A stretch of DNA of 64,000 bases, from contig CM056732.1 in NCBI GenBank assembly GCA_029844215.1, positions 16,766,001 to 16,830,000 of the forward strand, in the 5' to 3' direction. Shown in pieces: positions 22,215 to 33,204 of the stretch (positions are counted from its first letter, which is position 1; every line of letters begins with the position of its first letter). The notes beneath the pieces were generated by a model, which saw only the letters and a program-made list of their open reading frames with translations, ran no database searches and was not told the origin of the DNA. This stretch comes from Przewalskia tangutica. Its lineage: Eukaryota > Streptophyta > Magnoliopsida > Solanales > Solanaceae. A program made the position numbers and the translations under genes.

Positions 22215-23212
22215 TAAAGTGCAGACAATATTAGTAATGGTATGAATTTTTCGCTCAGCTTTCCCATTTTGTGAAGATATATGAGGACAAAAAAATGAAA
22301 ATTTATCCCATTTTGAGCATAAAACTTCCTAAATTCCTCATTGTCATACTCTTTGTCATTATCACATTGAATGTTTTTTATTTCCCGTTCAAATTGTGTT
22401 CTTATGAATACTCTAAATTTTATGAAAATGGAAAAAACTTGTGATTTTTTCACAATTGAAAACGTCCATAAATATTTAGAATAGTCATCTAAGAATAAAA
22501 CATAATAACGATGACCCATAAAATTGAGAATTGGAGATGTCCACAAATCACTATGAATAATATCAAATGACATTGAAGTAATAGAATTCGACGCTACAAA
22601 TAGCAACTTAATAATTTTTCCCAAAGCATAGAATTGACAAAGTGGAGTACTACGCATACCCTTACAAGAAATAAACTTATGTTTATTTAAAGAAGATAAA
22701 ATAGACGACCCTGGATGACCTAAACGAGCATGCCACAAGGAAGAAGCAAGAACTGCAAAAGTGGATGACATAGCTTGACGCGAGATGCTGAGACTTGGAG
22801 TGATTGGATAAAGATCACCCCTACTGTTACACCTCATGAGATGACTCCCCGTTTTTAAATCCTTCACAGAAAACCCAAACGAAACAAAATTAATAGAAAT
22901 CCAATTATCAGTGGTGAATTTACGGACAGACACCAAATTCTTAATCAATTTTGGGGCATAAAGGGTATATTTCAGGACAAGGGGTGGATGAGGAGAGAAC
23001 AAAGTTTTATGACCATAACCCTTAATTGGAATAGAATTGTTATTACCAACAGTTATACCACGATTAGTGCTCAAATTGGAATAAGACGAGAGAGTACTTT
23101 GATCGGATGTCATGTGGGTAGTGGCGCCGGTGTCCATGTACCAGTTTGGGTCCGATTGAGTCAAGCCAAACGTATGCATCGATGCTTCAATATCGGCATG
23201 GGTGGGCCCCAC
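22142..23212 (-). pseudogene. copia protease and integrase core (copy 2)
   Basis: Protease active site W-Y-M-D-T-G-A-T-T-H-M at about residue 26. GAG_pre-integrase motif L-W-H-A-R-L-G-H-P-G at about residue 158. The Cys pair of the zinc-binding region reads L-C-Q-F-Y, where a second Cys is expected, so the HHCC finger looks broken. Catalytic core: H-S-D-L-W-T-S-P (Asp 1), F-L-D-D-Y-S, and I-Q-C-D-N-D (Asp 2). Just after this the frame slips (H-F-F-V-L-I-Y-L-H-K-M-G-K), so the Glu region is read wrongly and the true continuation is the frame at 22214. Confidence 0.9.
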
Positions 23213-23320
23213 TGCGTGGTAAGCTTGATGGGGGTGAGACCCAAGTATACTGCACTGCTGGGGCTGTCCATAAGCTGGTCTGAATCCTGGAGTCTGGACT
23301 GGGAAGAAGCTGGGCTACGA

Positions 23321-24333
23321 CTAAGGCGTTGTGGTGCTGTAAGGCTGAGTCGCGGCGCTGTAAGGTGTAACCGCGACGCTGGGACCCACTGTCACTGTCC
23401 ATGGGGCTTTTGACGGTTTGAAGATGGCGATGGTGATTGAGCCGGTGCTGAGGTTGCCTGCACCTTTTGAAAGATTTGCAGCAAAACGTCCCTGTGGGCT
23501 CCAGGACTGTTGCTCCTGACGGTTGCCTCCGTTGTTGCTGCCACGATTCTTGTCATTATTCTTCCGATTCTGGCACTTCTTACCACCCCCGTTGTTGTGA
23601 TTTTGAGTCATGTTGGCTGGATTTGAAGGAGTAAAATTGGAAGCAATCATCATGACGATAGGGCTGGCCCCAATCGCCACTTTCTTAGCCAATCCGACTT
23701 CCTCCAAAGTAAGCATAGAACGGGCTTGATAAAACCCTGGCAGGGGGTTACTCTGACGAATCATCGAAGCAACACCGCTATAGGCCTCTGACAGGCCTGC
23801 AACCATCTGAAGAACTAGACGACTTTGAGAAATCGGAGAACCAACGTTGCTGAGTTGGTCTGCTAAGTCCTTGAGGCGTTTGCAATAAGAAGAAACGTTG
23901 GGAAAACTCGTCATAGCCACCTGGGAGAATTCCTACTCAAGGATAACAATTCGAGAATGACTGTTATCTTGGAATATGTCGCACAATCGATCCCACGCCG
24001 CCATAGCTGTGGAATTGGTTCCATAATCGTCTGTAAAAGGTCCAAGGAGATAGTAGCATATATCCACTGAAGAACCTTGGCATCAAGCATAACCCATAAT
24101 TCTGGATCTGCCTCTTTAGTGGGCACAATCGTCGTAGAAGTAGATGTCGTATCACCCCCCTTTGGAGGAGTTGGAGGAATGATATGGTGAAGGACTTTAT
24201 GTGCCAAAGAATGAATCTTAAATAATTTCGCCCATGTCCCATATTGAACGTTTTCTAGATCAAGAACGATAGGAATAACGCTCTTGATATTAGAAACTGT
24301 GAGGGCAGGGTGAAAAATGTTCTTATCAGCCAT
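23321..24333 (-). pseudogene. copia gag (UBN2-type), copy 2
   Basis: Start Met at 24333. Motifs match copy 1's gag: I-P-I-V-L-D-L-E-N-V-Q-Y, W-I-Y-A-T-I-S-L-D-L-L, and after a frameshift near 23930 Y-C-K-R-L-K-D-L-A-D-Q-L-S-N-V-G and L-P-G-F-Y-Q-A-R. The C-terminal third is Asn/Gly/Arg-rich without a CCHC zinc knuckle, then a Ser/Thr/Pro stretch. The tail at about 23320-23385 again contains GC-rich repeats (GTCGCGGCGCTG, ACCGCGACGCTG). Confidence 0.85.
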
Positions 24334-24487
24334 AGAGAATAGAACAACAAGATTCAGAAAAGGGAATTTGTGAGAAAAGTTTTTGGAAGAGAAGATACTC
24401 GATTTTTGTGAAAGAGGAAGAACACAAATAAATCGAGAAAAGAAGAAGAAATTTTGAGGAGCGGAAGCAGGGTAAAGAGAACCTAGA

Positions 24488-24499
24488 CTCTTGATACCA
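24488..24499 (-). other. Primer binding site of copia copy 2
   Basis: Minus strand TGGTATCAAGAG immediately after the LTR's ...TTTCTTTCA end. The initiator tRNA-Met type used by copia elements. Confidence 0.8.
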
Positions 24500-24717
24500 T
24501 GAAAGAAATAATCCCTTGATTATTCTTATTAATGAAAGACATATATATACAAGCTACAAGGAAGATCTTCTTCCTATTCTACCTAAGAATCCCTATTCTA
24601 TAAGAATACTAACTTTACAATTATGGTAATATTACACTACTAATTAAGGTACAAACCTAAGTTTAATATTCACCAAATATACAAAGGAAACCCAAAGGGT
24701 CCCATATACTTTTAACA
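24500..24717 (-). repeat. 5' LTR of copia copy 2
   Basis: TGTTAAAAG at 24717 to TTTCTTTCA at 24500, 218 bases, a short LTR typical of this copia group. The partner LTR is lost. Confidence 0.75.
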
Positions 24718-25748
24718 ATTATATTATAAAAAGAAGATAGTTGTTATAGAGGGGTAATTTTACAAAGAACGTACTGTTATAAAGATGATTGTTGTTGTTA
24801 TAGACAAAATGTTGTTATAGAGAGGAAAACTATAACTTAAAAAATGGATTTCGGAAAAATTTGACTGTTACCTAGTTTATAATAAAAACAAATCTTGGAA
24901 GATCTTGAAGAGAGAAAGTGAAAAGCTATTTGTGAGAATGTTATCGAGTCGACACTTGATAAGAAGATCACCTAGAGTGGAGTCTAGATCCATACATTCA
25001 TGAACAAAGTGAAAGTCAAAGCCTGCAGTGTTTTATGTGGAGGATTGACTAGCTTTCAGGGCAATAAGCTTATTAAAAATAGATATGCATGACACTTTAA
25101 ACAATCCCAAATCGGAAAAGAAATTTAGACAGAATTTGTCTTCTACTAGCTAAACAGTGTTAAGTGAATGGTAAAGGATTTTTACCTATTAAATGAGGAG
25201 GAAACTTATCAATATGTACCGTTCGACCAACTTTAGTTATCAATACGTATGAAATATATAAAATTTATATACTAATTATGTATATTATATGTATAAATGT
25301 AAAATATCTATTTATTTGATCATATTTTGTAAACTAGATTACCCAAAAGACATATCAGATCGTACCCCATTTAAGACCCATCAAGCAAAATTTCTCATTC
25401 ATGTACTTATAGAATATGCAAGGATGTATAGCGCAAAATTTATAAATAGCAAATTTTCAACTCTTGTAATTGAAAAATAAGATAGTTATTATGAAGTTTA
25501 AAATTTCATATGTGAAACTTCAAGATGTGGTGAAGTTCTGGACATTGTCATGGATTTTAACTTGTGAAATTTGAAATATTGACTATAGCTATTTTTCCAA
25601 GATTAAATCGAAAAGTGATCACCGAGCGCTACTTAATTCTACGACGGATGTACACGTGGAAGCTAGTAATATCCAAAGAGAATACAAAATCCTACCAACT
25701 TATATAAAATGAAGTATAGCCGCAGTCTAGCCTCGTTAGTATTACAGT
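24718..25748. other. AT-rich spacer, no gene seen
   Basis: 24730-24840 has repeated 'tgttatagag' words. The rest is AT-rich with no coding or repeat identity that I recognise. Confidence 0.5.
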
Positions 25749-25927
25749 TGTTGACATGAGGATTATTATGTAAATGTGTATTTCTTGGAGCAGGGGTCTA
25801 GTATTTGTCCTAATTTTGCTCTAATTAGACTTGTAGCTGAAGTAGTACTTGTGTTTGTATATATATATCTTTGTTATGAGATGAATAAGAAGAACGAACG
25901 GATTTTCTCTGTACCTAAACTTCTACA
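25749..25927 (+). repeat. 5' LTR of copia copy 3
   Basis: It shares TATGTAAATG, 'tatttcttggag', 'caagtatttgtcctaatt'-like and 'ttttctctgtac' words with 35353-35496 and ends CTTCTACA. An internal 'tatatatat' run makes this copy longer. Confidence 0.75.
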
Positions 25928-26349
25928 TGATATCAGAGTCAGGTCCATCCGATGTTGGCCTCAGGGGGTGAGGGTGGGGGTGGGGGTGAAATGCCCCAAG
26001 ACCAATTGAAAGGGGTGGAAAATACCCTGGGTTCATGAATATGCACGCTTCATACGGGACAGTGAAATCCCAAACAAAAAAAAAGAATGTCCGAATCTAG
26101 GCGTGAGCGGGGATGTTGAAGAGAAATATATCACATCAGTGAGAGATAACATTTCTGGACTCCTTAAAAGGCTTGAGGAATCCCCTTCCATTTGAGCTAT
26201 CTTTTGGGGTATGAGTTATGCCCAATGCTTAACTTGACATAGTATCAGAGTCAGACTCAGTCCTGATCTGATGTCCCCCGAACAAAAAGGAGGGTCAAAA
26301 TACTCCCCGAATCAATTGATTGGTCCCATACCGATATGGGGTGAAAATA

Positions 26350-27606
26350 TGTTAGGTGCGGATATTTTCACGTGCTCACGCAAGTGTATGTATCGTTACA
26401 AGTAATATAGTCTTGTAAGATCGAGTTTATCATTCACAGAGACTGTTTCTAATTACCAAACATCTATTCTAGATTATTTATTTGGCAAACGATAATTGAT
26501 TTGAGTTTTTATCTAACTAATAGAATGATTGCAAGAAGTAAACTAAATTGTTGAGGTTTAATCAGTTATGAAGGAATTAGGGCTTCCAATATCCTCGACT
26601 ATCCACTCTTTTCAATCCTTAATGCAACTAGAATGACTCCTTCTTCTACGTTAAGATAGCGGTTAACTAGACTGTCTTATATTCCGATTAGGCACTATAA
26701 TCGCTCAACCCCAGTGTATAACCCTTCTATATTTCTATGATAGGAGTTACCACATAGGAGGATTAAGTACAATAACCTATAATGCTACACAAGTATCGGG
26801 GTACTTTCGTCTGCGATTTTAACCTATGTCTATTCAATTACAGCTTATTCAAATCTCTCCTCTCGGTTCTTGATTCGAAATCATATAAATTATGATAATT
26901 AATGGCCAGTTAACTATCAAACATTCATACCAAATATTGAATAAATCTTAATCAAGTGAAGAAGAAATCAAACTAATGCATTAATTCATGAAATAGAGTT
27001 TCAAGCGATTCAATAGGAAAGTCTTAATAAAGTGTTTAGCTCTTAGCCATAGTCACGCTAAGAACTAATACAAATACCAACATAAACTGAATTGAAAACT
27101 AAAGAAAGAAAAAATACTTAGAACTAGGTCTCCAATTGTAGCCTCCAATTTGTCTTCAATTGTGTTGTGTGATAGAATGTCCAACTCCCCTCAATAGAAT
27201 AATCTCTAGGGCTTAAGTATGTTGCAAATTTCGCGCCCTCTAGACCCTTCTACTCTTGACCAAATTTACTTCGGATTCTGAATTTCCCGCATCGGTACCG
27301 CGGTTCTGCAGAATGGCACCGCGGTGCCGAAAATCCTGTGGCTTCTCGGTAATTATGGCACCGCGGTCCTGCAGTCCGACACCGCGGTCCTGCTTTGCCT
27401 TCGTCTGAATCTCCAATTTTCAACTTTTTTTGCCTCGGGATTCTCCTTTTATGCTCACTTTTAGCTTCTTTTTGCCATTTATCGATTTAGAACCGTTGTG
27501 ACTCAAAATAAAGAAAAATAACCCTAACAAGACACTTATTTAAACGAAAATGGGAAAACTACTAACTAAAAATGACTCAAAAAGCGTATACAAAATACGC
27601 CTAACA
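26350..27606 (-). repeat. 3' LTR of element A
   Basis: 1257 bases. It differs from the other LTR (1250 bases) by about a dozen changes over the first 180 bases by eye, so the insertion is not very recent. Its GC-palindrome block is at 27295-27390. Confidence 0.9.
27295..27390. promoter_or_regulatory. GC-rich palindromic block in element A 3' LTR
   Basis: Four cores: TACCGCGGTTCTGCAGAA, GGCACCGCGGTGCC (perfect 14-bp palindrome), GGCACCGCGGTCCTGCAG and GACACCGCGGTCCTGC. They lie 216-311 bases from the LTR start at 27606. Confidence 0.65.
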
Positions 27607-28699
27607 AATACCTCCAAACATAACCTTTGCTCGCCCTCGAGCAAAGATCAAAACAAAATCAAAGAAACAGAAAGAACAATGACTCAAAAGACTCTAATCA
27701 AGCAGCTGCACAAGGTTACTTAGAAAAGCATGAATGTCAGTTGGGATAATATTGTGGAACATATATAACATGAATATAACAATCTAGAATTTCAAGCCAG
27801 ATATTTCGCAAATTCATTTCAATCACACTCAATGGAAATATGAACATTAATCTATGCATGTCAACTTCATTTAGTTCTATGGACATGTTTACTTGTTATT
27901 CTCCACTAATCATAGACATACATACTAGAGATCTTCAGGACATTTCAGGGTTGTAATGTAGGCTTAGGCAGGGGTAGGTAAAAGTTGGCATTTAGGCTCA
28001 AATTACGTACCATAAGCGTTTTTCTCATTCAACCATTTTGTTCTTCTTTTTGGTATTCTTTTCAGTTCATACCTATCATTCTCTTCTCTCTTTTTCAGAG
28101 CATGAAACATATTCACATAAGCACCTCCAAACTTAAGCTTTTATATTTTTTTCATTGAGGTACATCAATTTTTTTCACTCTCTTTTGGTATTTCTTTTTC
28201 ACTCTTTTTCATCCCTGTTTTCACTTACTGCTTATGGCACATAAGGGAATCATGGGGTGTCAAAGAAACAACTTATTTTAGGCTCAAAAGGGCTGACTAG
28301 AGATACAATTTATTGCAAGGTAGGTAATGAATGGTAAGAAGGGCTAACAAAGAAATGTCTGAATCATCTCCCTAAATGACAACACATAGACTATGCACAA
28401 ATATCCCGAATAATTAGATTTGCATAATTTTTTGGCATATCTAACTTAAGCACACAGATTTTGGCTTCTCATTCCATTACATTATCCCACTTAATTCACT
28501 AGGCATTTCAAGCAGCTACATCATGCATGGTCATTAAAAAAAATTGACTCATATAGACACAAAAACTCAATCAAAACGACGACTCAAAAACAGAAATACA
28601 AAAATAAAATAAGTACCCCCCAAACTTAAACGACACATTATCCCAAATGTGTAACGACTCAAAAATTAAAAAGGGACTTACAGACAATATCAGTTCAAA
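27607..28699 (-). other. 3' non-coding tail of element A
   Basis: Reverse complement of the 62940-64000 tail of element B ('aagtttgggg', 'ttgaggcgaaata'-type phrases in reverse order). The purine tract GTTTGGAGGTATT on the minus strand abuts the LTR at 27606. No gene seen. Confidence 0.75.
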
Positions 28700-28794
28700 A
28701 TGGAGGTGGTGGCGGCGGATACTGCATTGAGACGATATCTGTGGGAAGGGATTTGGTTATTTAGGGCTTTTTATTTTTCTGAAATTGCGCCCAG

Positions 28795-28895
28795 GAACCG
28801 CGGTCCTGCAGAATGGCACTGCGGTGCCGAAAGTACTGTGACCTCTCTGATCATTTGGCACCGCGGTCCTGCCGAATGGCACCGTGGTGCCGACC
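28795..28895. repeat. GC-rich palindromic block, internal copy in element A
   Basis: Four ACCGCGGT-type cores spaced about 20-30 bases: AACCGCGGTCCTGCAG, GGCACTGCGGTGCC, GGCACCGCGGTCCTGC and GGCACCGTGGTGCC. They sit between gag-protease and the tail, matching 61045-61175 of element B. Confidence 0.65.
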
Positions 28896-29085
28896 CGATT
28901 CTGTGTTTTCCACCATTTTCTTCGTTCTTAGTCTCTGATTCCCTCACCTGTCATCACAACACAATAAAAAATACCATCAAGTGAGACTGTTCAAGTTAAA
29001 CTAATTGCATAATTTAAACCTTGGGTTGCCTCTCAAGTAGCGCTGTCTTTAATTTCTTTTAGCCGGATGCAGGTCTTTTATTCAA

Positions 29086-30011
29086 TCACTGGGGTAAATT
29101 ACCCCCACAACCTATCCATTTAAAAATCATTCTCCTCTTCCTTACTATATTATTATTGTTTTTCACAGTGGGTTCAATAAGATTTACCTGTTTGACAGCT
29201 TTCATCTCATCCATTTTTGATTTAGCTTTCAAACTAACCTGTGGGTTCACAGTCGTCTCAAAGATCCTCCTACCTTTTGTTTGTGCTTGCTGAGCTGTTG
29301 TGTCAGTTGTGCTCACTGTGAAGCATTTGTTGCTGGCTTGGGATTCAATGGTGGATTTGAACACTTTGAATATTGTCTCTTCTTCCTGAACCCTGAGTCT
29401 CAACTCTCCCTTCTCCACATCAATTAGAGCTCTACTAGTAGCTAGGAATGGTCTTCCCAAAATAATAGACTTGCTGACCGATCATCTTCCTCCGTGTCAA
29501 AAATGAGGAAGTCTGTTGGAAAGAAGAACTTGCCCACCTTGACTAACACATCTTCCACTATGCCTCGGGGGTGTACCACTGATCGGTCAGCAAGCTGCAG
29601 ATTAACTGTGGTTGGCTTGACTTCCCCCAAACCCAATCTCTTGAACACAGATAGGGGCATAAGATTTATGCTAGCCCCTAAGTCACAAAGTGCCCGGTTG
29701 CAGGTTACCTTTCCAATAGTGCAGGGCATGGTGAAACTTCCTGGATCTTTCAATTTAGGAGACAGTTTCTTTTGTAAGATGGCGCTGCATTCCTCTGTTA
29801 GAGCTATTGTCTCATAATCCGTCAATCTTCTCTTATTCCCAAGTATCTCCTTTATGAAATTGAAATATGTAGGCATTTGTTCTAACTCCTCAATGAAGGG
29901 GATATTGATGTGGAGCTTCTTAAATACCTCCAAAAACTTGGAGAACTGCTTTTCTAGGGACTTATTTTGGAGCCTTTGAGGGTAAGAGATTTTATCAGTG
30001 TATTCCCTCAA
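29086..30011 (-). pseudogene. Athila-type aspartic protease, element A
   Basis: A retropepsin-like domain has the Athila form of the active site, C-D-L-G-A-S-I-N-L-M-P-L-S, where Leu replaces the usual Thr. It is followed by V-N-L-Q-L-A-D-R-S-V and P-R-G-I-V-E-D-V-L-V-K-V-G-K-F. The flap-side end I-L-G-R-P-F-L-A-T is split: G-R-P-F-L-A-T-S-R-A-L-I-D-V opens the next frame (29460), so one frameshift lies near 29460-29480. It would cleave Gag. No pol follows: the frame ends at 29086 after a Lys-rich tail. Confidence 0.9.
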
Positions 30012-30113
30012 AGGTGCTGGTGGAGCTTTCTCTACTGTAGGGCGGTCCTCAATGACCCCCTCCTTTTATACATTAATTGCCCTCTCACACTCTTTCTCAC
30101 TCACCACTGATGG

Positions 30114-31569
30114 TTAGGGAGCAACCTGCTCTAACTGCTTTCCACTTCTCAACAAAACTGCCTGGCACTGCTCTCTAGGATTAACCTCTATGTTGCTCGG
30201 GAGAGTACCTTGGGGTATGTTGTTTACCATCTTCGCCAGTTGCCCCACCTGCGTTTCCAAGTTCCTGAGAGAGGACCTTGTTTCGGACATGAACTGATTC
30301 TGCGAGTTGGTGAGTGTAAGCAAAGAAACTCTCAGTTCATCAGGCTTTTCCTGTTGGGTGGGTGGTCTAAACTGCTGCGATAATGTAGCCTAGTTATATG
30401 TTTGTTGGTTCTGGTAGTTTCCTTGATATGGTGGATGCTGCCCTTGATCGTTTCTCCACGAAAAGTTAGGGTGATTTATCCACTCTGGATTGTATGTGTT
30501 GGAGTTATAAGGGCGCTGAAAATTTTCCACTGCTTGAACCTGCTCCATGGGCACATTATTAGGGTCCACCGCTGTGTATCTGTCAAAAGAGTGTGGGCCC
30601 CGCAAATCTCATAATTCACAGACATCTAGACTGCATTCACAGACATAGTGTTCTGCTGCAGTTGCTTTGTCAATAGGGCCACTTGCGCATTCAATGCAGT
30701 GATAGCATCTATCTCATGTATGTCCATAGTCTTCCTGCTACTCGTTGATCTGTTATCTGCTCCTTGATGATTATTGGCAGCCATGTCCTCAAGTAGCTCA
30801 TGTGCCTCATTGGCACTATTCCTCATGAACGCTCCCTATGCTATAGCATCAATGATGGTACGAGTAGTACCACTCAACCCATTATAAAATATGTGGACCA
30901 ATATCCACTTCTCTATGCCATGATGTGGGCATTTTCTCTACAAATCCTTGAATCGCTCCTATGCATCATACATCGACTCTCCATCTACCTGATAGTAATT
31001 GTTCAACTCTCCCCTTAACTTTGCAGCCTTTGAAGGAGGGAAGAACTTTGCAAGAAACTTTTGGTCTAAATCCTGCCAGGTGGTGACGGAGTTGGTAGGC
31101 AGTGAGTTCAACCAGCTCTTGACTCTGTCCCTAAGTGAGAACGGGAAGAGCCTCAATCTAATGGCTTCGTCAGTAACGCAATTGTACTTGAAGGTGACAC
31201 ACAGCTCCAAAAAATTGGTAATGTGCATGTGGGGGTCTTTAGACGGCAATCCCCCAAACTGTACTGTGTTATGGACCATACTCAAGATGACTGGCTTGAT
31301 CTCAAATTTTTCCCTATTGCTGGGAGCCTGATGTATGTCTGTGCACCAGTAACCGTGGGCAGGACATAGTCTCCCAAGATTCTTTCCGTTGGAACCTGGA
31401 CTGGCTTCCCTGCATTTTCAGGACCCTCATTGTTTTCCCCATTCTGATTCGGTTGGTTTTCCATGGTCACTGAATCATATATCATCTTGTTTCGCCTGTT
31501 CTGCTTGCAAGCTTTCTCAATATCAGGGTTAAAAGGAACAAGTGTGTCTGCTCCTCTTCTTTTTCGCAT
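30114..31569 (-). pseudogene. Athila-like gag, element A
   Basis: Start Met at 31569 (R-K-R-R-G-A-D-T-L-V-P-F-N-P). Then Y-V-L-P-T-V-T-G-A-Q-T, and after a frameshift near 31285 the Retrotrans_gag domain (F-G-G-L-P-S-K-D-P-H-M-H-I, F-P-F-S-L-R-D-R-V-K-S-W-L-N-S-L, W-Q-D-L-D-Q-K-F-L-A-K-F-F-P). Later pieces at 30826-30626, 30605-30390 and 30323-30114 complete it (A-H-E-L-L-E-D-M-A-A-N; Y-N-P-E-W-I-N-H-P-N-F-S-W; L-E-T-Q-V-G-Q-L-A). Element B encodes the same protein with fewer breaks. At least four breaks here, so not translatable. Confidence 0.9.
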
Positions 31570-31702
31570 AAACTAAGTCTCTGAAATCGATCAAAATCAA
31601 CAAACAAATCAAGGCAACAGGGTTCTAAAAATAAATATAAAAAATAAAAAAAAAATCAAAGTAGAAATAAGAATAAATTGTTCGATATTAGAAGTACGCC
31701 AA

Positions 31703-31720
31703 TCCCCGGCAACGACGCCA
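31703..31720 (-). other. Primer binding site, tRNA-Asp type, element A
   Basis: Minus strand TGGCGTCGTTGCCGGGGA, one base off the copy at 564-581, 6 bases after the LTR end. Confidence 0.85.
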
Positions 31721-31726
31721 AAAACT

Positions 31727-32976
31727 TGTTAGATGGGGATATTTCCACGTGCTCACGCAAGTGTATGTATCGTTACAAGTAATATAGTCTTGTAATACCG
31801 AGTTTATCGTCCACAGAGACTGATTTCTAATTACCGAACATCTATTCTAGATTATCTATTTGGCAAACAATAATTGATTTGAGTTTTTATCTAACTATTA
31901 GAATGATTGCAAGAAGTAAACTAAATTGTTGAGGTTTAATCAGTTATGAAGGAATTAGGGCTTCAAATATCCTCGACTATCCACTCTTTTCAATCCTTAA
32001 TGCAACTAGAATGACTTCTTCATCTACGTTAAGATAGCGGTTAACTAGACTGTCTTATATTCCGGTTAGGATATATAATCGCTCAACCCCAGTGCAGAAC
32101 CCTTCTATATTTCTATGATAGGATTTACCACATAGGAGGATTAAGAACAATAACCTATAATGCTACACAAGTATCGGGGTACTTTCGTCCGCGATTTTAA
32201 CCTATGTCTATTCAATTACAGCATATCCAAATCTCTCCTCTCGGTTCTTGATTCGAAATCATATAGATTATGATAATTAATGGCTAGTTAACTATCAAAC
32301 ATTCATACCAAATATTGAATAAATCTTAATCAAGTGAAGAAGAAATCAAACTAATGCATTAATTCATGAAATAGAATTTCAAGCGATTCAATAGAAACGC
32401 CCTAATAAAGTGTTTAGCTCCTAGACATAGTCACGCTAAGAAATAATACAAATACCAACATAAACTGAATTGAAAACTAAAGAAAGAAAAAGTACTTAGA
32501 ACTAGGTCTCCAATTGCAGCCTCCAATTTGTCTTCAATTGTGTTGTGTGATAGAATGTCCAACTCCCCTCAATAGAATAATCTCTAGGGCTTAAGTATGT
32601 TGCAAATTTCGCGCCCTCTAGACCCTTCTGCCCTTGACCAAATTTACTTCTGATTATGAATTTCCGCCTTGCATCATGGTTCTGCGAGAATGTAACGCGG
32701 TGCCAAAATTCGCGCTTCGGTAATTATGGCACCGCGGTCCTGCAGTCCGGCACCGCAGTCATGCTTTGCCTTCATCTGAATCTTCAATTTTCAACCTTTT
32801 TTGCCTCGGGATCCTCCTTTTTGCCCACTTTTAGCTTATTTTTGCCATTTTTCCATTTAGAACCGTTGTGACTCAAAAGAAAGAAAAACAACTCTAACAA
32901 GACACTTATTTAAATGAAAATGGGAAAAATACTAACTAAAAATGACTCAAAAAACGTATATAAAATACGCCTAACA
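31727..32976 (-). repeat. 5' LTR of element A
   Basis: Partner of 26350-27606. Its GC block (about 32665-32765) is more decayed: the first GGCACCGCGGTGCC has been reduced to AACGCGGTGCC. Confidence 0.9.
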
Positions 32977-33204
32977 AAATACTATCGGTCCATGAAAGTG
33001 CACACTTCAGACCGGACAGTGGATTCCGAAAAAAAAGAATATCTTGATCTGACCGTGAGGAGGGGAGGGTGAAGATAAATGTACCACATCAGTTAGGCCA
33101 ATTCCTAATTTAATATGGTATCAGAGCCAAGGGTGTTTGGTTTTACGGTTTACCCTCACATTCCCAAAGCTCTGTGAGGAAAATTAGATCTGTATGCATC
33201 ATGG

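Larger units (their letters stand above)
20906..24717 (-). mobile_element. copia retrotransposon, copy 2, 3' truncated (minus strand)
   Basis: On the minus strand: 5' LTR (24717-24500, 218 bases), primer site (24499-24488), gag (24333-23321), protease/integrase (23212-22142), integrase C-terminus and linker (22214-21435), and reverse transcriptase (21431 to about 20906). RNase H, polypurine tract and 3' LTR are gone. The order is that of a normal copia element, unlike copy 1. Confidence 0.9.
26350..32976 (-). mobile_element. Element A: complete non-autonomous Athila-like LTR element (gag-protease only)
   Basis: The LTRs are at 26350-27606 and 31727-32976 (TGTTAG...CTAACA) with identical 5-bp duplications AAATA at 26345-26349 and 32977-32981. 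On the minus strand the order is 5' LTR, tRNA-Asp primer site (31720-31703), gag (31569-30114), Athila-type aspartic protease (30011-29086), GC-palindrome block (28895-28795), non-coding tail, PPT, 3' LTR. No reverse transcriptase, RNase H or integrase is present in the 4.1-kb interior. The Transposase_32-like ORF of element B is missing, by a clean deletion between about 28760 and 28700. It resembles the published TR-GAG class. Confidence 0.9.

Noticed and set aside
28700..28984. 94-residue plus-strand ORF over the GC block of element A
   Set aside because: Antisense to the element; open because of GC-rich repeats. The ORF that belongs here in element B is deleted.
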